Under the pieces are notes generated by a model. The model did not search any database. It saw only the letters and a program-made list of their open reading frames with translations, and was not told the DNA's origin. Made by a program: the position numbers and the translations under genes. DNA of 64,000 nucleotides, taken from assembly GCA_037576195.1 (NCBI GenBank), contig CM075102.1, positions 29,508,745 through 29,572,744 on the forward strand, read 5' to 3'. The first letter of the stretch is position 1, and every line of letters begins with the position of its first letter. Source of the DNA: Phytoseiulus persimilis (taxonomy: Eukaryota; Arthropoda; Arachnida; Mesostigmata; Phytoseiidae). Shown here in pieces: positions 1 to 25,737 of the stretch.

Positions 1-2145
1 ACTCGGCGAGAGGCTCAGCGCGTTTCATTCTCCCTGCACAGGAGCGGCGTCGAGTTCCTATGCGTCGCAGTATAGACGATCAGGAACCTGCGCGGAAGCT
101 TAACTAACTCCCGACGAGGTTCGCCTGGAGGACAAGGATACGGGCTCTCATCACGCTTCGACTGCTTTCAGCCAACTTGACGCAGTGGTTGGCTGTCAGG
201 ATGATGGCTTGCTTTCGTTCTGGACTTGAACCCCAAATCGTACGTTTCTTAATTATCGATCGGTGATGATCGATGTCGTTCAGTCGTTTTATTTATTCGA
301 AAGCTGGACGTGAGAGGTTCCGTCAAACGGAGTCATTCAGGTTTCTGATCTTTTCAACGTTGATTCCCGGGCCGGGTCGAGTTTTCCGCTCGCACGCCGA
401 TAACCGCGAGTTCTTTGATATCACCTATCGTCGTCCCATTCAGATTCCTTGGGAAAGTCGCGAATGTCTCATTTGTAGCCCAATCACAGGGTTGGGGTTG
501 ATTACCCGCTCAATACGAGAAACATACGCGGTTCGTATTCCTAATTGGACTGCCATTCAACTAAATATGACGTGTTCCCTTGTAAATATATTTTATGAGA
601 TACAGTTGAACGTGTTGCGATCGGGCTGCACTCCAATAAAATTTGTACTCGGGATCGATTCATTGCGCTCTCTTCCAATCGCCAGGTCCATGATTCACGT
701 ACATTCAACTGGATGTGGTTCGGCTTGTCCAAGTGTCACGAAGAGAATCTTCAATAGGTTTTCAGCGAGCCTGATCCCGAACCACGATATGTACATTCCG
801 ATTAAACGGCTATAACGGTACCAGCAACTCGATTTCGATCCATGGGAAGCAGATTCTATTGTCATTTGGAAGCCGCTCATGTCGCCCTAAAACCCTGGAG
901 CCGTTCGACCGAGAGGGACTTATCATGGTTCGAGGTGCTGAAGTTTTTGCGTGTGGCCGTTCAGAGCGACAATCAGAGCATGCCACCTAGGGCTCATACT
1001 TACGTCTATCCATACTGCATGTTCTCAATGTTCAGAACGAGGGTCGGCCAACAAGGCTGACATTAGGAGGCGCTGAACGAGGCACTCACCAACGGTGGAC
1101 TAGTTTCATCGGACCCCTGGAGTACACTACGGCGAGATTCTATTGTGTCTTGCTGCTCGTTCAGCGATCGGCCTAGATTTTCAGCAAACAGACGAAGTGA
1201 GGCGCCTCATTTCGTTCACAGCTCTGCTGAGCGCTAGTCAAAGAGAAGGAAGCTCTCGCATCGGCTCGAACTCCTCAAAATTAGGGTGAACAGGATCTAA
1301 GCAGACGCTTCCTGAGCTGTCCAGCGTACTCACTGCTGGCTCTTCCGCAGACTCAAATCCATTGGGAATCAATTCTGTATCTCAGCAATCAGATGTTTTC
1401 CCGAGCTCGATTGTTCCTCCAGGGCGATATAGGGGAAAATACTGCCGGCAGAGATCATCCCCCAGGTTTCCGCATTCCAGAACAACGTTCTTGGACCGGT
1501 GATGATTTTGCAGACGTGGTCAGGCGCTCAATAATATGGTCGCCTAAACTTTGGTTTATTCGCACCTTCCCGCACTCCTCAATGCCTTGATTGAGGAAAA
1601 TGGTCCGACGCTCCTGTCATGGGCTTGAAATCGGAAGAAGACAGAGCGCGCATGCCATTGACGCTGAGCTTGGACTATGACATGACTGATTAGCGCTCAT
1701 TGTGTTGTGGGTTGTGGAGAAGCCTCAGTTCGTGTAGGCCCATCCCTCCGCTTCCAATATGACTACGGGGCGAATTCTAAATCTACAGCTCCTGAGTGTT
1801 ACCTAGCTCAAAGCGATGAGACCCGAGCATTTTCGTTCGCTCACATCGGCTCTGAGGCAGCACGCATCTACCATGAGTCGAAGAGGCGTTCCATGATCGA
1901 GAATGATGTCGATCGGAAACTTTATTGCTTGGACTGATTGTGAGTTCCAAGTTGTCCGGTCATCAATGATTCGACGGTGAGATACAAGTTTTCGCTGTCG
2001 ATAAGGCTCGCAGATAAAATGAGTCCGGTTGCCGCTCCCGACGCGAGCGATGCCGCGAATGCGTCGGACGGAAAACTCTCAAATAACGTGGTCTTCATGC
2101 ATGGATCGACGTTTATTATCGGCTTTGAGATTTTGTTGAGTCGGA
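1..2145. other. Region downstream of QARS, no gene recognised
   Basis: This stretch follows the QARS stop codon. A minus-strand AATAAA signal (TTTATT on plus at 2112-2117) lies about 30 bases past the stop and probably marks the QARS poly(A) site. The longest open frame, 273-815 plus (180 codons, ATG start), shows no family motif, has no matching splice context, and could be chance. I see no RNA gene or repeat here. Confidence 0.5.
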
Positions 2146-4657
2146 TCACTTCCCTGAGTCTTCTTTCAGTGTGACTGTCCTGTTGAACACCAGCTGCGAA
2201 CGGGAAAAGATCCACGGGAGTTATTTCCTCACCGAAGTTACGGCGGATGGGCTACGCGATCGGCTCAGCTCTTCACCTGACCCTACTCACCCGGCCAGAT
2301 TCGTTCCGAGTAGAGTCTGCATCCACGCTGAAGAACCCAACTCTCTCGAATTGGAAACGATCATACGTTCTAGCATTCTCCACCGTTCTCTCCACTAAGG
2401 CATTGCTCCATACGTGCAGAGAATTCGGATTGCAGTCACTCAGGAAACCATTAGGTACTTCGTTGACGTCCTCGGGATTCTTGTGGATGAACCTGCATGG
2501 AGAGCATCAACGATCGGGTCAAATCGAATTCAGGTGTACAGGATGTGGCTCACCGAGAGGCTTCAGTGAAAAAGCGAGCCAAAGTAGGCACTCTCGTTGT
2601 TCTAGGGGTCTAAGGTCGTGAGGAGTGATCTAATCCAGAGCGGAAGAATCGCACTCGACGCTCGATTCAATGTGCAGTTGTCGTGGGATTTAAAAGGGAA
2701 CCCGTCAAGTGCTAAGAGGGTGATATCGAGCACGATGCGAACATCGAGGCACCTACAGTTTTTCGTAGAGACGGACTTCAGCTGGCACCGGGTCGGAAAC
2801 CCAGTGGATGAAAGCTTTCGGCTTCTGCGTCTCGGAAACGTTATTGCAAGTGAGCTTTAGCTCGACGATGTCACCGTTGTGGTCCTTCACCATGTCCTTG
2901 ATGCACACGACATAGCCGGTGTGATGCAGTCCCACCGGCTGGCCAGGACACAGACGTCTGTACGACTTGTTGGGTTTTTCCTCGCGAAAGTCGTCCCTGT
3001 CGATGTAAACGACCTCCCCGAACGGAATGACGTGCGAACCTCGTTCCGGCTCGGCTGGGAAGTCGGGCACTGTAATTTCGATGGAACGTTTCCCGACAAC
3101 GGCAGAGAAGTTTTCAATCGTCACCCTGATCGGGTTAAGAACAGCCATCACTCGTTTGGCGGTCGTGTTGAGCACCTCGCGAACGCAACTTTCAAGCATC
3201 ATGGGATCAACGGCCATTGTGCTTCCCGTGAGGCCGAGTTTTGCGCAGAACAAGTGGATGGCTTCGGGTGGGAAGCCTCGTCGTCTCAGCGCTGTCAGGG
3301 TAAAAAGCCGAGGATCGTCCCAGTCCCTGACGATGCGTTCCGAGATGAGCTTTGCAATTTTGCGCTTCGAAACAACCGTGTAATTAACATTCAGTCTTCC
3401 GTACTCCCACTGAACGGGACAGTACTTGTCGACAGCGTTGCACAGCCAGTAGTAGGAAGATCGTCGCGACTGGAACTCTTTAGTGCACAGCGAGTGTGTG
3501 ATGTCCTCGATCGAGTCACAGAGGCAATGAGTGAAGTCGTACGTCGGATAGATGCACCATTTATCACTGGTTCTGTGGTGGGCACACATTTTGATGCGAT
3601 ATGCGACGGGGTCCTGCTTGCCTTCCTCGAGGGTGATCTTCATTCGAAGCGTAGCTTCACCCTGATAGATTTTGCCATTTTTCATATCCTGCGGGAAAAG
3701 GGTTGGATTTGAGCCGAGGCGGACGGGTCGGTCGGTCGGTCGGCCGGCCAGCGGGCGGCCGGGAGAGCGCGTTAGACGACGGCCGGGGGCGAGTGGAGAA
3801 AAGTTGTAAGTCGCGAAACTTTATTTCACCTCCAAAGCAGCCAGCCACCTAACAAGCTAACAGGATGACTTACTTCGAACAAAGCGAGACTCTCTTTGAT
3901 GGGTCTATTCCTCCATGGCGAGGGTGGTGGGTTGAAACCTTTGAGATCCTCACTGGACTGATGACAAACGTAAGCCAAATCTTTCTCGATGAGCAGAACG
4001 GCCAGCCGGTACAGTTCGTCGAAGTAATCCGACGAGTACGTTATTTTGTACGGTTCATAGCCCAGCCACTGGACGATATCGAGGATTCCTGATGGGAGAA
4101 GCCAAGAGAGAAACTTCATTTCGTCTGAGTCTCGGAGACACCAGGTGGGAAACTCGGAGTATCGTCTCTTACCTCTGAAAAACTTCTCTTCTTCCTTGGC
4201 GGGGTTCGTATCGTCGTAACGGAGGAAACAAACGCCGTCATGAGCTGCTGCATAACCGAAGTTTATACTTATAGCTTTTGCGTGCCCGATATGCAGGAGT
4301 CCATTCGGTTCAGGTGGGAATCGGGTCCGAACCTTTCCACCGGTCCGCTTGAGGTGCTCAGCGATGTGTCTGGGAGAGTTGATGGGGAGTTTTTATATTC
4401 AGGATGAGAGCCGAAATATTTAAGAATGTCTTCGGCGGGAGAATCTCGTCTTTCTGTGATACGAGCGTGTGGTTCGTGATCACAATAAGCTGGAACGACG
4501 CTCACTTCATAGTGTTCTCGGTCATCTGGTAGCCATCGGTTTTATGGTTATCGCCGGGTTTATGGAAATTCGCCTTCCTCATAAGTTCCTGAATGGTTCT
4601 GCAGTCGTCGGTTTCTGCTGACGACTTGGTTGCCGTGGCTTTCGATGTGCTCGTCTC
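2146..4657 (-). CDS. QARS: Glutaminyl-tRNA synthetase, exons 4-9 (catalytic core and C-terminus)
   Basis: Cytosolic glutaminyl-tRNA synthetase charges tRNA-Gln with glutamine and in animals sits in the multi-synthetase complex. Exons here are 4657-4506, 4369-4173, 4088-3874, 3688-2757, 2492-2291 and 2193-2146. All borders are GT/AG and every phase agrees. Class I signatures are intact: [13 protein letters not shown] (about residues 269-281, HIGH motif) and VVSKRK (about 494-499, the KMSKS equivalent). The last two exons encode the conserved tail, including [15 protein letters not shown] and [12 protein letters not shown] before TGA. Exon 4 begins in phase 0, exactly matching the end of exon 3 at 31183. 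The full gene encodes about 782 residues, close to the animal norm. Without the 202-bp and 48-bp terminal exons the large exon would seem to stop at TAG after LYEKL; that TAG lies in the intron. Confidence 0.95.
3727..3756. repeat. GGTC/GGCC tetranucleotide repeat in QARS intron 6
   Basis: A short run of GGTCGG units passes into GGCCGGCC inside the 185-bp intron between exons 6 and 7 of QARS. Similar CCGA/CGGT runs recur near 28.41 kb and 62.18 kb. Confidence 0.7.
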
Positions 4658-4659
4658 CT

Positions 4660-6007
4660 GAAATCGATGAATTGGAATTTTGCGGAGGCTTCCAAATGGT
4701 GACGACGAACTGTCTCTTCAATTAGCAGGGCGCCCCGTGCTCACAGAGGTTGGTCGTTTTTTCCCCCTGTCCGACCGATGTCGCGAGGGGGGATACATCT
4801 GGTTCCGCTCGTCCCCTGAGATGGGTGCTCCGTGGTCCGCGAGAGTCCCACTTTGGCCCCGGAATCCAAACGCGACCATTTTCGACTCCCTTACTTCAGT
4901 CATGAGCGACGGGTGAAAGAGTAGAATCCAAGTCGGCTCCCAATCTCTAGAAGCTTCCGCTCCGTTCCCAGGACGAGAATACCAAACGACAATTCGAGCG
5001 TGACCTCGTCTCCCCCTTCCAGCTTGAACCCACGTGAAACTCGGAAAAGAGAGCCCAACATAAGTAAGTAGCAGCCACTCCGAGATGGAAGTTACGTCAT
5101 GGCCTCGAACGGGATGCTACGCGGCTGCCGCCGTAAACTTTCGGCTTTGACCAGTTCGGGTGTCGTCTCAGTCTGCCAGAGCGTTCTTCGATCATGACTA
5201 TGCGTGACATAGCAGCTGAGATCTCTCTGCCCCGCTTGGATTGCGGGTAAAGCGGGAGCACTCTCAACGCGGGCCTGAAAAGCGAGTGAAACGCAAATCG
5301 AAGCTATTCCCATCTGGAGGAGTGTTCCATGAGGGGCGTGGCAATTACGCCTGCCGCGGGGAAACGCCTCTTCAGCGTGATGTTCATATTCCTTTCAAAT
5401 CTCCGCTTCGATGAGATATGGCGCCTAATCTGAACGGCCTATGATGCCGCCACCGCCCTCTCCGCAACAAGTTCCATGATCTAAATCGTCTTTGGCCTCT
5501 CTCTTGTGAACCCGGCTTTGTCACAAGTGAGCTTGTACCGCCGCTCGAATTCAGATTCGACGTTACAGTTTCCCCAGTGAGTGCCGCTCTTGAGTTCTCG
5601 TTCGCGAGTCGCTAACGAAATTCGTTGAGTCGTTGGCAACCACTCCGCTGTCGAGACGAACTAGCTTGATTTCCCCCGCAGTCGGTCAACCCGCTTCCGT
5701 GATAGGTTTGGCGAAGCTTTTAGCAAGCTCGCGGAGTTTTTCCCCGCGGCTGGCTCATTGGAATGTCGTCTCGGGATTTTGCTCGGTTCCGCTCTCCACG
5801 GAGGGTTCGATGTTCTCTCGTCAGAAAGCGATACAAGCACCACTGACTCACGGCTGTTCAGAAGATAGGGAGGCTCGGCTTGATAGGGTTCGGAAGTGGT
5901 TTTCATTTGCCTCCGGAACATATTCGCGTAGAATTTCCCGCTCGTTCCATTCATTAGGGAAAAATTGAGCCTTCGTTTCGCTTATAGAGGCCGGGGTTAG
6001 ATAACAA
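4660..6007. other. Intronic spacer before the first scramblase gene
   Basis: No coding motif was found on either strand. It should hold the promoter of the plus-strand scramblase that starts at 6008. No clear TATA box or known element is visible. Confidence 0.4.
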
Positions 6008-7400
6008 ATGGACCCGAAACAACTCCCATCGCCGCCCGAGGGATTTTATCCACCGGACGACCCCATGTACTGCCAAGGACCACCGCCTCCTCCTCCCTAC
6101 TCGGCAACAGCGTCGCCGATGTACGAACCGCCCCCAGAACCCGTTCAATCGCCGCCTGGTCCTGGACAAATGCCAATGCCTCCACCCGGTGAGCAAGCGG
6201 CCGGGATGACGAAAATCGTACGGAGATCTTCGAAATTGGTCTTCGGGAAAATACTTTGAACGATCTATCAGGTATCGCCCCGCCTCCGATCGGTCTGAAC
6301 CCCGGTGAAGGACCTCTGGGTTACCTCGCAGCAGTTGATCAGCTTAGCATCAAGCAAGAAATCGATCTCACCGAAGGTGAGCTGACCCTGTCTTGGTTGA
6401 AAGGAGGCGTTGCGCGCCCGAGTTGGGAGTCGTCTTGGAGCGGAACGAAACGTAACTCTTTTTGCATCCGCAGTGCTTGCGAATGTGCGATTGAACGTGA
6501 AGTTTGAGATCCTGAACAGCCTGGGACAACTCGTATACCGTGCCGAAGAGCAGTCGAGCTTCTGCCAAAGGAGCTGTGCCGGCTCTGCTCGGGGTTTCAC
6601 GATTTATATCAGAGATCTTATGGGCAGTGATATCATCGCCCTGCGGAGATCTTGCAAATGTTGCGGATGCTGCTTCCCCTGCTGCTGTCTACAAGAGATG
6701 ATAGTCGAGGCACCCCCTGGATATCCTGTGGGGAAGATAAAGGAGAACTGGGGCTTTTGTGCGCCGAAATTCACCATTAGCGATGAACGTGACGAGCCCG
6801 TTTATAAAATTTTGGGCGTCTGCTGCCCACGCGCGGTGGCGGCCCGCGCGGGCAGCGACACGCATTTCCAGGTTGGTTGAGGACTACTCGAAATTTCCTC
6901 CCGGTACCGGCAGGGGGCTGAGATTTGTTCAATGCTCGCTGGTTGAATTGTTCCTCGCGGAATCATGTCCGAGTTCAGGACAAAAGCACAACGGGAAGTG
7001 CGCTCTCCTCGACACTCTCATCATTTCACCCACAGATAGTGGACATAGCGTCAAACCACGAGATCGGAGACATCGCAAGGGAGTGGACCGGAATTTTTCA
7101 AGAGATGTACACGAACGCGACAAATTTCAACGTCTCATTCCCGATGCATCTCTGTGTACAGCACAAAGCAGTACTCTTGTCAGTAGCATTCCTCCTGGTG
7201 AGTTCGGCTGGTGACCGGTTTTCACGCATTGCGCAAGTAGAATCATGGTTCGCGAACGAATTATCGCTTCTCGAACTGTCCCCTCAAATCTGAGAATTCG
7301 AGCTCGGGAGAATCGCCGACATTCGACTCATCTCTTCCAGGACTTCATGTTCTTCCAACGCACGCCAGTTCAGCACCGAAGACGCCGCCATCACGGCTAG
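6008..7400 (+). CDS. PLSCR: Phospholipid scramblase, copy 1 (301 aa)
   Basis: A scramblase-family protein: a C-terminally anchored membrane protein linked to calcium-triggered lipid scrambling. Exons are 6008-6188, 6272-6376, 6474-6871, 7036-7197 and 7341-7400, all GT/AG with consistent phases, giving 301 residues and a TAG stop. The proline-rich N-terminus includes a PPPY motif that may bind WW domains. The core has NSLGQLVYRAEEQ and a cysteine cluster CKCCGCCFPCCCLQE (about 156-170), the family's palmitoylation site, then EAPPGYPVGKI. The calcium-motif region reads NATNFNVSFPMH instead of the usual DADNFGIQFPLD, so its acidic ligands are mostly lost. A hydrophobic segment ending LLDFMFFQR and a short basic tail close the protein. 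It lies antisense inside QARS intron 3. Whether it scrambles lipid cannot be judged from sequence. Confidence 0.92.
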
Positions 7401-8802
7401 GGGCCGAGAGCCACGACGTTTGATTGACGCAATCTAAACCTCAGCCGAATATCCGAGCACTCATTCGCCTCAGTCAACAGGTCACACTCTACGTTGCGGA
7501 ATTCGTCGGAAGCCGAGGGGCCTCTCGTTCTCCCAGGCGTTGATCACGAATAAACGTAGAGTTTGGTGTGGAGAAGAATTCTAATCTCGTACATCGCTGC
7601 CATTTTCTGCGGGAGATTCCCGTGAACGCCTTGCCCGTGGCTCATCAGGGCGATGATGTGCCCCGTGACGTTCCTTCCTACATTTCCCTTTCGACACGTC
7701 AAACTGTCTCGATGAGAGACTCAGGAACGTCAGGCTCTAAAACATTGTCCCAATATGAGCTCTTCGACGCCGAGACCCTGCGGCTCGTATCCAAACTGTG
7801 ATCTGGCACACATATTTTATTCCTCCACGGAAGCGCAGGAATAAGAGCACACCCATTCGTAAACAGTGACTCTCTTTGTGCTCGGTCAAAGTTTATGTCT
7901 CTTCCCTGGCTCTCAGAGTTTGTTTAAAACGTCGACGTTCCACAGGTCCACTATGCGGGTGCGGTTCTGCTGGCGAGCTTTTCGCTACGAGTCTTCCGCG
8001 GGAAACCGGGCTCAGTTGAATTCAAAACGACTTCTGGTATTCCCCGCTCATTCCAGGCTTCCGCCGGAGACTCCAGGGAGCGGGTCTCTTGTTTCGCGAC
8101 TGTTCGCATGCCGTCCGCTCAACCGGCGGCACTGATCATAAATCTGGAGTCGTCCTTTTCATCCAAAAGCCGGAGCTCGTTCCAGCCATAAAGCAAAGGG
8201 ATCGTTGCGTCCCAAACGGAAGCGACGTTTTGTATTTCGAGTCGACGTTTTTAGACGCTTCGTGCGAGGCGGAAAAACACACCCTCACCCCCTGAAGCAC
8301 GCCGTCCCCTTCCCTCCCTGAGGGTGGATTCCCTTTCTCTGATTCTCTCTCCTGGGCCCTTGCCTGTCTCGTCCTCGACCCGCGGAGACCACAACGTGCT
8401 CATGTCCGCCACTCGTCCTCCACACAGACTCGTTCCTCGTCCGTCACAAAACCCGTGCCAGGGGTGAGTTGTCACGTTCTCATCATCTGTTGCAAGAAAC
8501 TGCAACACCGACGGGAACGACAACTCGCTTCACTGGAACTCACCAGCGTTTCCCGACCTCACTTCGCACATAGGGACGTCGCAACGTTTCAACCCGCTGT
8601 TTCGTTACTTTACACTTTATCATTGTGTTGGGAGCGCGCAGCACAGCTAAACCGAGATCCGGTCGTGAAGCTCTCGACGCTGTCGTGAACGTGGCAAAGG
8701 AAGACTCGCAGGACGATCCGAGGTCCAGGGACCCGGGCGGTGGAGCAAGCAGGCAATCAATAGCCGAGTCAATTAATTTATCACCCGTTGCACCACCCAT
8801 CT
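7401..8802. other. Spacer between scramblase copies 1 and 2
   Basis: No exon with scramblase or other recognisable motifs was found. It should contain the 3' UTR of copy 1 and the 5' UTR and promoter of copy 2. A non-coding 5' exon cannot be excluded. Confidence 0.4.
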
Positions 8803-20865
<12,063 letters not shown>

Positions 20866-21362
20866 GGTGTGAAAATGTTTCGGTACCGGCACGGTCGTCG
20901 AGATAGCTTCCTGGCTAGCTGCTCTCCGGGTTCGTCGGCTTCGCTCACCCCAAACATACCCAGAGTTCTGCAACGAGCCCAGTGTACGGACCTCCCGCGA
21001 AGTCCCGCTTCGTCTCATCGCCAGCGCAAGGTTCCGTTGACTTCCTGTGGCATTTAGTGACCTTCGCAGCGGTCTTCCAGGTCTCCCCGCCCCAAACCTT
21101 ATCACCAGCACCCTCATCAAAAATGATGATGACGATATGAAGCTCCCTTTCTCGACTCCCTCGGTCGGATATCGTCGGTGTTCAGGAAACAGTTATTCAC
21201 TCCGTGCTGGGTTCTAGTTTGATTGCCGACGGTCTCTGGCCCTCCGCTCAGTTGGTCTGATTCCGGACTTGGGTTTCGCCTGGGATCCTGGTTTCCGAGC
21301 AGCTCCCATCTCCGCTCCAAACTGCGATCGTTACAATTGTTAGCCCGAACGGACGACCCTTT

Positions 21363-21396
21363 CTGCCTGCCTGCCTGCCCGCCCGCCCGCCTGCCG
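21363..21396. repeat. GCCT/GCCC tetranucleotide repeat
   Basis: A run of CTGCCTGCCTGCC units passes into CCGCCCGCC. The same kind of repeat recurs at about 28786-28810. Confidence 0.75.
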
Positions 21397-24300
21397 ACTT
21401 CCCACCCAAACCAGAGCCGAAATAGTGTCGGTTGCGACGCCCAAAGCCGAGAAATATCAAGGAACAATGGATATCATTTCTTTGCATCAACAAGGAACCG
21501 TTGATCGGAGCAAATAGTTAACTTCCGTCGTAGAATCGAAAAGAATGATTGAATGTAAGGCTGGTTGCCTACTCAATTCGGTTCCATGCTTGGTTGACCG
21601 CGCTCAGTTCTTCCTTATCGAATGAATGGCAAGTCTGATCGAGGAAACTTTCCCTAGGTCAGTTCCATCCATCCTTGATGACACGTAAGTAGGTCTATGA
21701 TCAGTACCACGCCCACAGTACACTGTCAGTACTGTCCATACCCATTAAGTTACTCTAACCATATCGGGCACCTAGTCGTCGTATGATGAGTATTGTTGTC
21801 AGCGGAGACTCGGGTCATCTCATCAGTGATCTCCGTCACGCCTCTTCGACCTCGTTTGACTCCACTTCGAATAACCAACCGTAGACGGCTAAATAGAATC
21901 TGGAGATCCATTCAACTTCGTTCTGATTGTGTTCTGTATTGAGTTCGGACTCCGCACTGGAGAGAAGAAAAAGTGAGAGAGGAAAACTTGTCCAGGCAAA
22001 CCTCGTGTCAACTGTTGTCGAGTGTTAGAACGCGTCGTTGAAACCCGTCATCTGAAGACGGATTCATTATCTTAAAATGTGCGGTCATTGTTTGATTTGG
22101 ACAAAAATGTCATCGCCGTGCAATCGTGCCTTAAAACCGGATCTCGAGACGAGCTGAAACCGCGGCCTTCGAAGCGATGCGTCCCTCCCAGACTTTGTGG
22201 ACGCTCGTCAAACTTTATTTGGTTACTGGAGACAGAATACTTCTCCAGATTCCGTTTTCATTTGATTCCAGGCTTACCTCCCGATCGTAACTCCCGATTC
22301 CACCATTCAATCCCCTCCATTCCGTTCCCAAACTCGCGTCACGAAATGCAATTATCACCGAAAAACAACCATCCCTTATGTTTACGACACTACATTCTGT
22401 CTCAATGGATCGTAATTCTTCGAACCCCGTGGAAAGTGCAGCTCTTCAGTCTCCCATGATGAAATGGTGCCAATAAACGACTTATCGAAGGAATAATTTT
22501 CACGACACGAAAAAATCTCCCAGGTAAAAGATGATCTCGATTTTTGAGTTCGTCTCTCACAACCTATCTCGAAGCCAACAATCATCGAATGAACACAACC
22601 GAACAAGAAGTGCAGCAATGGTCACGACACAATTACCGACATCAACACCAATATTGAGTATTACGGTATTGATATCAATAATAGAATAAATGAAATGCAT
22701 ATTGAACGACTTTCGATGTAATGCTTTACTCCGATGTTCGGAGCATCATCCATCCTCTCCCTGACACGGCATATTTGCGCTAGAAGTTAGCCGAGTCGAT
22801 GGAGAGTGATTAAGGAAAGGAAGAGCAGCCATGGGGAATGAGTTTACTTGAGCGATTAAAAACACAGCCAGCCCGTTTGTCTCTGAAAGCCAAGCTGGTG
22901 TGTGTGAGGGTCTGAAGAAGCGTAAGTGTGTGTTTTAGCAATGGGCCGACGAGGGAAGGGGCAAGGAGAGGAGCAACTCCTTCAGCTGCTTCACTGAACG
23001 CAAACTCGACTGAGTCTGCAGCGTATAAAGTTTCCGGCGCTGCTCGGCTTGCTGACTGACTGGCGGACTCGCGAGGTAGCGGGATACAACACATGTGCTC
23101 AGGAAGGCGGGATGCGAACGGGGGTCGGGAAATGTGAACTGGTTGAGGAACTGGATGCTTGTTCCTGCTCACCGCCAGGCTCCACTGGAGCAGCAGCATC
23201 ACCATCGAGCAGCGACCCTCAGCAGCGTACATTGCATGGGCCGTAAAAAGCTTCGCATAACAACTTCACCTGATGTATCCCGTATCATCGGAGCATCATT
23301 CCTCTACGTTTTACGTCCAGCCATCGCTCTCGCAGTCGCCAAGTCAGCAAACCAACTGCCCGCCAGCGAGCGAGTCGGCGAACCAGGCAACCACTTACAG
23401 GCTTCTTATCCAGCAGAGTCGTTTTGCTTCTTGCTGCAACCCCATATGCTTGGCTTCCAGGCGCCGGGACTCCCGTCCGCCACCGGGGTGAACGCCGCAT
23501 CCACGACTGCCGAGCGCGCGACCGGATTGGGCTCAAGCGATTTGTCCTCGTGGCTCGCCCGTGGATCGGACTCAGGTTCATCCTCGATAAATCCTTCCGC
23601 AGCTCAAGCCCGTACCGAAAACTCGCCCACATCGGCGTCCAGTTGAGGCCGCGACGATGACGATGCAAGTCGATACCGCCGCTACTCGCTGCTCTCGATT
23701 CGACTCACGGCCGGCAAGAGCAAGCAGCCGAGCAAGCGACACTGGCAGACGGATCTCGTCTTCATTCGCAACGGAGTTGTCGCCTGCCGTCGAGTCAGCT
23801 AACGGTGGCCATCGGAGCCCCTCAAACGATACCTAGAGTTACCAAATAGGCCGTCCAACAACTCAAACAGCCAACCGGTCAGGCTCACCCGTCACTGACC
23901 CGCCAACAAGCTGCGAAACGAATCGGGGGCAACGGCGCCGTCTTTGGCGGCGCGGGCAGCCAGGCATAGAAGCAAGAGGAGCCAAGCGAGCCGGCAAAAC
24001 TCATGGTACTAAAGAGTGATTCATCTTGCTCGCTGTGCCGTAGCCTCCGACTCGTCCGTGGTGAATTCCACGGCCGGGCAGAACCGAGAGACGAACGGAA
24101 GGGTTTTCAGAGACGAACAAACTCCTGCCGAGCAACTGTTCGCAAACGAGGTAAGCAGGCAGAAAGGGCGCGAGCGGGCGCTCGCTCTGCCCCAGTAAGC
24201 CAGACGTGGGGCTTTTTTTCTGTCTATTCCTCGTCCATCCACTACATGCTGCTACTGGCCCCTACTTTTTCTGTTCTCCCATTCCCACCATTTTGTCGAA

Positions 24301-25465
24301 AGACAGCGCCGCAAACAAACATTGGCTTTCAGCCAAACGAACTTTACGTCGACTCTGACCCTGCGACGACGGCGGCGACGACGACCATCACCACGTCGTC
24401 CACGTCCTGAACGCGGAGTACAACCGGCTTTCCAACTGAGAGGCCTCGACTCGGAGACCGCTGCCGTCTGTCGAATGATTTGTTGTCATTAACTGCAGTT
24501 GATTTGCTGCTTCAGTCTGCAACATCCATTGTTCAAGTGCGGCTGCCAGCGAGCACGGTTCGGTCGGCTGAAATTCGAAAATTGAAGGATTCCGCCCCCC
24601 AAACCACCACCAAGAAGCGCCACCGAGGAGCCTCGTTCCCCGTCTCTCAGAACAGTTACGCCCGATGTGGACTCCCGGATGTTTCCCAACATGAACCGCT
24701 CGTCGCAGGAGCGTTGAAGGAATGTGCTCGGGACGCGAGAGCAACGGCAGTAGCGTCCGAGATGAAAGCGGCGACGGTCAAAGGAGCGGCCGCCGACTCG
24801 GAGTGAACACTCGACTCAACGATTCGCTGGGCAGTCTCGACGGACTCACGCGAGTGATAGTCAAACAGAAGTTACGCCTCTGCAACTGTTGCCCTGCGAC
24901 GGCGAGTGCCGATGGGGATGCGAGCGGCGGCCGCACGAAAGCTCCCTGTGAGCAGACACCGTCCGATATTGAGCTCACTTTTATGTTATCAATATTCGTT
25001 TCTCTTCCAGCTGATATTCCAGCCTCCCAAGCGAAAGAGCATCTCCTCCCTAATATCTTGTTGCGAACACCCGGCGGCGGCCAGCAACAACGGCCGCCGC
25101 CACCGTCATCGCAATAGCTGCGGCGAGCATCATTCACTCGCCGCACGTGTTCGCATACAAGATTACAGTCGAAGTAGGCGACAACACGGCTGTTCTGACA
25201 CGTTTACCACCGGCACATCTACGGCGTCCACGTACGAGACCGCGTGGAAATAATGCTCGGCCTCCAAAAACGGGAGCGTGGCGATTCTCAGTAACGTGCA
25301 ACGCGCACGGGATCGGATCTTGCGTGTGCCGCGTGGCCCAAAGCGCCCGTCACGTGATTGTCGCTCCTGCGCACGTGTACTGCGGGGTTACGCCGCGTTG
25401 TTGCAGAAGTGCGGGAGACAATACCCGAAGGAACCTTGTGTAGTCCCTTCCGCCACCCCTGCTAA

Positions 25466-25483
25466 CCCCCCCCCCCCCCCCCC
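25466..25483 (+). repeat. Poly(C) tract
   Basis: Eighteen consecutive C residues inside the QARS intron, between scramblase copies 2 and 3. Confidence 0.95.
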
Positions 25484-25737
25484 TCCCCAACCGGGATTTT
25501 CCTCATCCAGCCCGTCGGTGCCCGCATGCCGAGGAACACGGTGGTCAACTAAAACCAATGCTTGCCGCCCGACCACGCATCCCTCCCGTTAGCGCCAGCT
25601 GCCACCCGTTCTCTACCCGCCACTATGAACAATATGAAAAATGGATACGACAAGCCTGAACAGACGATGCCATTTATTCTTCTGTCACTGTGGCAATGAC
25701 CATATTTGTATACAGCCACGATAACAAGAGCTTGTTT

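Larger units (their letters stand above)
20866..25650. other. Intronic spacer, no gene recognised
   Basis: This part of the QARS intron has only short open frames without clear family features. It contains a GCCT/GCCC tetranucleotide run at about 21366-21390. A plus-strand frame near 24839-24898 (LTRVIVKQKLRL) faintly resembles the scramblase segment before the core, but no valid following exon was found. Confidence 0.4.

Noticed and set aside
1922..2215. 97-codon minus frame over the end of QARS
   Set aside because: It is a different frame over the last QARS exon (2193-2146), whose [12 protein letters not shown] tail and phase fit are decisive.
2753..3685. QARS ending at the TAG after LYEKL (truncated enzyme)
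   Set aside because: The TAG is inside a GTAGGT donor. Two further exons with the conserved C-terminus follow in phase.
2879..3712. 277-codon plus frame opposite QARS
   Set aside because: Shadow of the large QARS exon, without own motifs.
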